From Chordibacter sp038110535 (GTDB lineage Bacteria > Verrucomicrobiota > Verrucomicrobiia > Opitutales > Seribacteraceae): 64,000 nucleotides of DNA. Positions 30,001 through 39,000 of this stretch are shown piece by piece. A model generated the notes under the pieces. It was given only the letters and a program-made list of their open reading frames with translations. It was not told where the DNA came from and did no database searches. The stretch is taken from positions 23,545-87,544 of the forward strand of contig JAYNJW010000002.1 of the NCBI GenBank assembly GCA_038110535.1. The letters are read 5' to 3'. A program made the translations under genes and the position numbers. Every line of letters starts with the position of its first letter. Within the stretch, counting starts at the first letter, position 1.

Positions 30001-33000
30001 GCACCCGCTTGGCTGAGGTTTCCATCTTTGGCAACGGCCCCATGGGGCAAGGATACTCTGACCACCGATGGTTTGGCACTGGCATTGAGTTCGTAGGAAT
30101 AATCAGACGGAGCGAAGTTTGCCAATTGTGCTCCGCTTGCATTGATTTCTACCGACTCTAAACCTGCAACTGAAATGTTTGATTCGTCCTCCCAAAAGCT
30201 GATAGATTGTGAAGTTGGGGAAAGAGAGAAAAGGAACTCCCCGGATATCTGTGGGCGGATTCCCAAATCCCCAGTACCGAATCCGTAAAGTTTAAGGACT
30301 TCACTTTCACTTAGTGCACGATCATAGACCCTTAAGTCATCGAGTATAAATTTACCTGCCTCACTCCATACTGAGCCACTAAAAGTACCAAGGTAAAGAT
30401 TTCGGTCTTCGGTGTTTTCCAGTGCAACAGAACCAGTGTAAGTGGTAGAACTTTTTTTATCGCCATTGGTGTAGAATTTAAACGAAGAACTGTCATAGGT
30501 TAGGGTATAGTGAGCCCAACTGCCCGCTTCTAAGGGAGCAGCTATCTCTTTCCACCCATTTTCAGTGTACAGCGACCCATACAAATTCAGGTCATCACGA
30601 TATTCCAGGGCTACCTGTCCATTTCGTAGAATAATACCTTCCTCATCGTCCAGAATCTTTGCCCAAAGAGATAAGGTAAATGTTTGATTGAAAGAAAAAT
30701 CATTTCCTGAAACTTGCAAATATTCACCAGGTTCTAGTTGTAAGGATTGTGAAAATTTGCCCGCTACCCGTTTTCCACCATAGATATTGGCATCCGCAAA
30801 GCGATCGGATAGATCCAAGATGCGGTTTGTTTCGTTCCCTTCAAAATTATACCACAAAACCAGACGGTCCTTAGCGGTAATCGTGGGAGAATTAAAAAAC
30901 CTTAAGGAACTGGCACCCGTTTCGGTGGTTCCGTTTGTTTCGATTGCTGCTTTATCGGAAACCGAAATGACCAAAGGAATGTTTGGGCGATTGGGTGTGA
31001 TAGAAATATTGTACCCACCAAGCCCATCAGAGGTAAGAGGTTGCAGAGTGCCACCCTCCACACGGATGTCTGAGAAATCAAAACCAGATACATGCACCTG
31101 GTTTCCAACCTGTAAGAACCTTATGGTACCGTTCACCTCTGAAGCCGCATGATCCTTGTTCATTTGAATGACAGGAACAATCCCTAGATCGCCTGTGCCA
31201 GAATTCCACATCGCATCGACATCATTTTGGCTCAGCGAGACGCCATAAATTCTCATCTCATCAATCAACCCTTCAAAATCTGCATCGGCTTGCTCATCCC
31301 ACGAACCAATGCGTGCGTTTGTGCCTTCAAGTGTCATCGACAGGGTGGGGGAGTTCGATTGGTTGACAAGGTTGCCATTTACATAAAGCAGCCGTTCACT
31401 CTTTTTCATTACTCCGACAATAAATTGCCATGTATTGGCAACCCCGATGCCATCTGATCCGCTTGCTCGATTGGATGCCGCGATGGGAGAGCCTAGGGTG
31501 AGGGAGTAAGTGCGGTTTCCAATACCATTGCTGTTGATATCGTACCAAAGCCGTACATGGCTTGTCGAAGTCCCGCCAGTTGAGAAAATAGACGCATCCT
31601 CTGAATCAAGAACGGAACCACTGTTCGCGAGATTAACCCAGACAGAAAATGTGAGGTTTTCCGAACCATACGCACCTCGGAATTTCGGTATACTGAGGAA
31701 ATCACCCGAACCATCTAAATGTAAGCCTTTACCAAAACGGCCATCAGATAAGTTTGCATTACCCTCCAAAAATCCATCATTTCGACCCGGTCCTAAATCA
31801 AAAACTCTATTTTTCCCATTGGTCTCGAGTGTGGAGTCTTCAAAATCCCAACGACTGATTAAATCATTTTCTCGGTAAGCAGGAAGATAATCGAGGAATT
31901 CAAAATAATATGGTTCCAGTTGTTGACCGTTCCCAAAAGAAAATGGTTTTCCAAATTCTTTTTCCGGGCTGGATGATTTATAGGGGTGTCCACCTTCCAA
32001 AGAATTGGACAATCCCCACTTGTGGGCAAGGTAGCCCTCGATCGACTCAATTTCTTCATCTTCCAGAGAATCGTTGAAAATTAGCAATTCTGCGAGGTCA
32101 CCTTTCCAAGTGCGTCCGTTGATATTTCGATCGTTTGTAAAATTAGAAGCCCTCAAGTCAGAGTCGGACTTGAGGGAGACGATACTGAGAGTTTGCGGAA
32201 GTGGTGTTACGCTTGGGTTGGATATAATTGAACCATTTTCTCGAAGTGTTCCGGCATAGGCTGTGCTCGCATGTCCACTATGTAAATAATTATTTCCGTT
32301 GGCATGAAAATTATAATCGCCTCCACTACCAGACCCTGTCCAATCTCCAAGCAAGAATCGGTTCGAGTCAGAGCCAGTTTTCTTAACTACCCAAAAGACC
32401 GTGCGGATATCATAAATTTTTTCCCATTCGTGGTACTCGCCATTTGTTCCACTGTAGGTCATGAGGGGTAAATCATTTTGAGAACTGGCATTCCAATCTG
32501 GTGATCCACTTGCAGTTGCATGATTTCTTCGGCTGCTCTTATCTGTCCAGTAAAGCTTGGCAAATGAGGTGGCAGGTTCCCAGTTATTGCCATCAAACAT
32601 CCGGGGTGGTGCAGATTTGTACTCATGGTTGCCGGGCAGAGTATTACTTAACCCCCACTTGTGTGATAGGTAACCTTCGTATATGAAACGTTCCTTGTCA
32701 GTGATGGTTCCCCGCAAAACAAGCATTTCACCAAGGGTAAAGCTTGGTACAAATTGAGTTCCCCAGCCACTATCCCCAGGGAAAAAGAAAGCTCCGCCGA
32801 TATATCTTGTTTCTCGTGGTGCCTGATCGAAGATTACATTGCTATTTTTATAGGCTTTTTGGGTGTCATTGGTAATGGAATATTCAAGCATAGTGAGGAG
32901 TGTTTCTCCGTTACTGGCCAAAAGACTGTCAGTTCTTCGATTCCCGGAATACCTCCAATAAATCCTGCCATTGTCCCAGGGCAGGTGATCGCCCCATCCC

Positions 33001-36000
33001 CAATTAAAGGGAAAATTTGTTCGGCCATTTTGATCAACACGCCAGACAAAGAGCACAACTACATCTGATAGGAGACCACTTGCTTGACCCTCTACACCAG
33101 CTGGGTTCCATCTAATTCCACCCTTGTAAGCAGTGAAGCGTTCTATGTTTCCCCCATTTTCATCAATTCTTAGAGCAGTTCTGTTATTGAGCGTTTGATC
33201 GAAGCTGGGAGGTTTTCGAGCAATACTTTTCATCTCAACCGCAGGGTTTACCTTATTCAGCCAGCTCTGTAGATCGTCTGATCCATCACGGGTTGTCACA
33301 GTATTGGCGTCCGATGCATCCAGCCACAGGGTTAGTTCATTATCGGACTCATAAGAGAAGGAACCTCCCTGTGGATCAGATGCATCCAGCCATAGACTAA
33401 GGCTTTCGAATTGAATTGGATGGTCAGGCAGTTCAAGCGTGTGGATAGATTTCGCAGATTCAGAGTTAATGGATATCCTGTAAGTAGAATTATTTTCGGA
33501 TCTATTTATATCTGTGATTTCCCCGTAAGGCAGCACCATCCATGATTCGTTTAGATCAGTAATTCCTACGGCCTTGGTGTCTTTACCGAAGTGAAGATCA
33601 AAGACTTTAGGATTTTCCCCAGAGGTTGAATTTTCTTCTATTTGAATGGAGGTGAACATATCTCCAAACCCACCCCCATAAATTGAACCAATCTCTGCAT
33701 GGGATAAAGCAATTCCATAAATCCTGAGATCATCAATGAATTCGGCAAATATTTCATCTCCGCTGGAATTACCGATGTAATACAGATCGCTTTGTTCACG
33801 AATATTTGCCTGAGCCACAAAAACTCCATTAAGAAAGTATTTAGTACGGGTCCCTTCTGCGAGAACGGTCAGGTGGTTCCAATCTTTGAGTAAGTAAGGT
33901 TGAATCTGGTAGCCTGAACTGTGAAAACTTAATTCGTCGTTGCTTTCATCTCCATCGATAATTCCAAGAATTCGATCGGCAGACCGGTAAGTCAAATAGT
34001 GATCAAATTCAATACCATTTTGTTTATCCTGCCCCCGAAAAAGTGTGGATTTCGAATTTGGCTGAGGAGGTATAAGGTTCTTACACCAAACGGAAAGTGT
34101 CCAACCATCGTCGTTTAAAGGAATACCATTAGGCTCAATTTTCATTCTTCCATCGTCAGATAATTTATCAAACGCCAGACCCTGACCGAATTTACCTTTA
34201 GGGGTTACCCAGGCATCATAGATCGTAGCCAGAGTCCCATCCAGGCTGTCACTTCGAACTTGATTGGCACGAGGGGAGTCCCGGTTGAAAGACCACCAAC
34301 CATCGAGTGCATCTGAGCGGGTGGTTGCCCGGTAAAGCTTTTTGGTGGAAACGGAATTGCTAACATTGGGCTGGCCGTAACCATCGCTAAATACATTTGG
34401 CCGAAAGATTATGGCGGAAGCTTGGTTTTCCTCAGCAAGTTCGTAGGAAAAAAACCAAGTATAGTTATCATTTGTGTAGACCGAACCTTCCACCATTTCT
34501 CCGTTGGTGACTGTAAAATTTGATGCATTCAAATCCGAAGCAGGGAAAGGCTTGCCCCCGCGGGTAAAGGATAATATGCCTTGCCCTCTTATCCCCTCGA
34601 TCACTGGATCAACGCTAAGTTGTGGAACGAGCGAGATATCACCAGAGCCATTGCCATAAAGCTGATCAATCTCACTCTGGTTTAAAGCGATATCGTAAAC
34701 CCGAAAATCGTCCATTAAACCAACAAAATTTGTGGAATACCAACCAGTACGGTTTACATCAAAATAGCCAAAACTCAGGGGGGTGCGGCTCATGGTGTCT
34801 AGTTCGGGGCGAAGGCCGTTTAGGACATTGCGTCCATCCACATAGGCTTTGGCATATTGCCCGTCGTACAGATGAACAATGTGCTTCCAACTGCCTCCAA
34901 AGTTTCCAGTTTGCGAACTGAATTGTTGTCTGGCACTGGACGGATTGTAGAAGGAATCCATTTGATTGTCCCAGATTCTTCGTAATCCCCAGCCTGTGTG
35001 CCACCATCCCGCATTGCCACTAATGTTGCCCAGTCCGTAGATAACTGCGTCATTCATTCTGTCTTCTTCGGCTAGTAACCATAAAGATATGGTTCTGGGG
35101 CGGTTGGAGGAAATTCCCAGACTGCTGGCAGAGGCAGAGGTTCGAACCCATGCATTGCCGGGAAAACTTAATGCATACCCGGAAATCCCCGGAGCATAGC
35201 TAACTTCATAAACTGTGCCGGAAATGTTGTTGTCAACAAAAGTTCCCGGAAATAGGCCAAAATATTCGGATACCTGTGAATCGTTTTGGTCATCAAAAGA
35301 CCACCATGCTCGAAGATGATCGAGCCGGGTGAGGGGGCGACCATAAGCTAGGTTAAAGCTGGTTGCTCTGGTTAGAGCACCGTCGAGAGTTTCACCAAAA
35401 CTTCCACCGAAGTTAAAGCTGTATTTGTTGGGTGAATCTGCGGGAGTGAAATGGATAAGCAAACTTGAATTGTCTTCTGATTTTGAGAAGCTGAAGTCCT
35501 CAACCTCATCACTGTTTTTGTCGGTTAAGCGAAAATTAGTATAGAGTGAAAGATAGGGGTGGGAGAATGGCATAAGGTCAGTAAGTCCCCATTTTTGTGC
35601 TAGGTAGCCCTCCATTTTTTGACGGTTCTCCTCTGAGATATTTCCACGAAGAACAATCAGTTCGCCAAGCGACCATTCAGACCCCCAGTCATCGTTCCAT
35701 GCAGCAGTAGCAGGGAAAACAAAAGCTCCGCTTGCATTTGTGGTGCTGGATCGAGGGCCTTTTAGAATATTGGAACCATTCTTGAAAACATTTTGGTATC
35801 CATTGGTTACTGAGAATTCTAAACCGATCATGCCGGTCTCTCCGCTTGTTAGCATTGGAGCTGACTTTCTATTATCAGAAAACCACCAAAAAATCCTGCC
35901 ATTTGTCCAAGGGAAATGACTTTCCCATCCAAAGTTGAAAGGAAAGGTATTCTTCTTGATCACTGTATCGTCTAATCGGCCGACCAAAAGGACAAAGACA

Positions 36001-39000
36001 TCAGAAATGGGCCCGGAGGACGCTTCATCATCAGTTGCGGGGTTCCAGGGGTTTGATCCATAATTACCCCTGTAGGCAAGAATACGGTCGATATTTGAAT
36101 TTCCAGAATTTCGATTAAAATCGATGGCGTTTAAATCGCCAATATTTTCACCTGTCTCCGGTCTATTATTGGGATGTGCATATAATTTGACATCCGGATT
36201 AATTTTATTGCTCCAATAATCCAATTCATTTGTGCCTGATAAAGTTGTGATCGATGAAGAGTCTGATGCATCTATCCAAAGGGTTACACCATCTATTTGA
36301 TCAGGTGTGGGGAGCGTGACATTAAGATCTTCGATATTCATGTCATTGAGGCTTAAATAACCGCCATATCTTTTGAATTTTACTTGTACAGAAACACTCT
36401 CTTGAAGTTCGGGATCTTGGACAGGTTGATATTCAAAAGGTTCAACTGTTAGTCCATGGTCGCTTAGTCCTCCATTGTATAAATCTTTGGCCATTTCTTC
36501 TCCAAGTACGGTGGAGTAAATTCTCACATCGTCGATTTCTCCGATAAACCTTCCTCCATCTGGGTATTGAGGAGATGCCAAGCCCATGTACCATTTACTG
36601 CCTGGCGGAATAATAAGGCTGCTTCCAAAATCACCACTTTCTCCCTCAAGTTGGCCGTTAAGATAGAATTTCAATTCATATCCGTCCTTGGATTCAGCAT
36701 TGTAGGCAAGAAGCAAATGATTCCATTTGCCCTCCACTATCCCACTGCCCATTTGTACATTTCCCGAAGAGATCAATGAGTTCATATAAACTTCAAGATT
36801 GGAAGTTCCGGATCCAATCTGAAGTGAATGCCCGTTGGTGCCCCCCAGCGATAACATCACATTACCGATCAATTGGGGAGAGCGGTAAGAACTGTTCGCA
36901 AAGCGCTTAAACCACATTGAAACGCTTAACTGGGTAAGACTGAGGTCTTCGTCAGCAGAATCCAATCCAATGTAGTCGCCAGAATTTCGTAAGCTAACCG
37001 CAGTACCGAAGATCGAATCTGCAGTCCAGGTGGCACCGCCCTGTAAGGAACCATGACTACTGCCAATACTGTCCGAAACAGTTTTGCCCAGCGATTCATC
37101 TAGCCACCACCAGTGTTTGAGATCTTCTTTGAAAGGAATGTTGGGGACGCGGGATATTCTGTGTTGTACCCTTAAGTTGTCCTCTCCTTCATAGCTCCCC
37201 AAAGCGGCGGGTAAATCAAGAATCATTTGCTGGAATGAAGTAAAAGTCGCATTAAATTCTAAGTCCCCATTGTCAAAAGTTTGAAGACTTCCCGCTACAA
37301 TTTCTCCATTTGTGAGGCTGGCATTAAGCTCGTTTTCAGTGATTCCGCTGAGAGAAACCTTTTGGCCAAATTTTTCGAAAGATAGCTTGATTGTAATGGT
37401 CTCTTTGTCTGTGACTACGGGAGCAGAAACGATCCCCATAATTCCAATATCACCCTCACCTCCATTGAAGATTCGAAAAATCTCTTCCGGAGACAGGGCA
37501 TTGTCATAAATTCTGAGGTCGTCGATTTGACCCGCATAATACTGGTCACTTTGAAAGGGTCCAGGTCCACCAATAAACCAGTCACCCATTCGAAGCTCAG
37601 GAATATCATTTTCATTAAGAGTTTTGGTCGCTACCAGTCGACCATTTAAATAGGAGGATAGGTGATTAGTTTGTCGGTTCACTACCATCACCACATGTGC
37701 CCATTCTTCTTCATTTAGAGCGAATTCATAATGAGAGGAAACCGGTTCGTCTCCGTTTTGCTCCCAGGAACTGATGGAGCGTTTTCCGGTTATTGCCAAG
37801 CCCCGATCTGTCTCAATTCCTGGCGTGGTAATAAGGGGAATCTGGTGTCCTAGAAAAAGCAATGTTTCATGAGCAGTAACATTATCTGAACGAATGATTC
37901 TTTCATTGGGGTATTCAAAATAAAGATCCTGATTTTTATCCAACCAGAAAACATTCCGCCCTCCACCGCCTGCCATGATGTAATAAACCCCGGGCGGGAA
38001 TCCATCTGGATCAAATGCGAGTGAACCATGAGCTATGGTGTAACCTCTTGGGAATTTGCCGTAGTTATCAAATGTAGTTCCGAAAGATGAGGCCATAGCA
38101 CTTGGAAGACCTGATAAACTCGAAAGAAAATTTGGACTGTACGCAGTCCCCCCATTTTCGTTTTCCAGTAGCCAAGGGCCGTCAGAAAGGTTTGAGTCGG
38201 CAAAAAAACCACTTCCATCGGAAATGGAAGTGCTGAGGTACCCGATGTAATTTTCATCCCACCCTCTATCCGTATCGGGTTCAATTATTGGATTTCCCTG
38301 ACTATCAACTTTTTTAACGGCGATTGCATAGAATTCAACGGGTTCTTCAAACAAATCAGCTAAGATATCTTGCCCTGGGTCAAATTGTGGAATCCCGTTT
38401 TTTCTCATATCATGTGGCCAGGTATCGATGCGCACATTACCTGACCAGTCTCTCCAGAAAAATCGACCATGAGCAAATTGGAAGAGGTTGCTATCCGGCA
38501 AATAGGAAGGTTTAACCCAGACGGAAAGAGAATAACTTTCTCGGGTGATTACCAAGTCATCCTTGGTTTTTTCTTCCATGATCATAGAAATCTCACCCGC
38601 ATTTAACATGGAAGAATATATTCGAAAATCGTCAATCCAGCCGGTAAATCCATCTCCGCCTATGATCAAGTCCGAAGGCTGAGTATTAATTTCGAAATTA
38701 TTACTGTTAATCTTGGATAGAAATTTGGACTCTTTTCTGCCATCCAAGTACATGTCTAAACTGAACGAGTTTTCTCCTGTAGGTGCCATGGACAGAGCAA
38801 GGTGATGCCATTTACCATCATGTACTTGGAAATGCTTACCGGTTTGTTCAGCACCGTAAATGTTCAGGTTCATAAACCCTCCCATATTGTTGTAGTCGAT
38901 GATGCCCCATTTCCATTGCTTTCCATCCTCTTCAATCCCCCATTTTGCAAGGGTTCCAGCTGAAGAGCGTGTTTTGATCCAGACCGATAATGTCCTGGGG

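Larger units (their letters stand above)
195..36300 (-). repeat. Second lectin-like module family: 'hWLDASD...W.DKSG...EGYLAHKWGL' (at least 15 copies)
   Basis: These modules open with 'hxLWLDASD..', continue with 'W.DKSGN...A' and 'hDFDGNDxh', and end with 'aEhhhh...L....R..hEGYLAHKWGL...LP..HPY'. C-terminal tails were read near 35590, 32650, 32015, 28807, 26045, 19330, 18185, 13750, 12435 (HRWV variant), 11250, 10605, 5050, 3189, 1385 and 205. Openings were read near 36275, 33390, 33320, 29440, 20025, 18860, 14460, 13510, 13410, 12350, 5650, 3805, 2130 and 830. The fold is presumably a concanavalin-type beta sandwich. The KWGL tail is a known hallmark of LamG-like domains in PVC-group secreted proteins. 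Confidence 0.8.
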
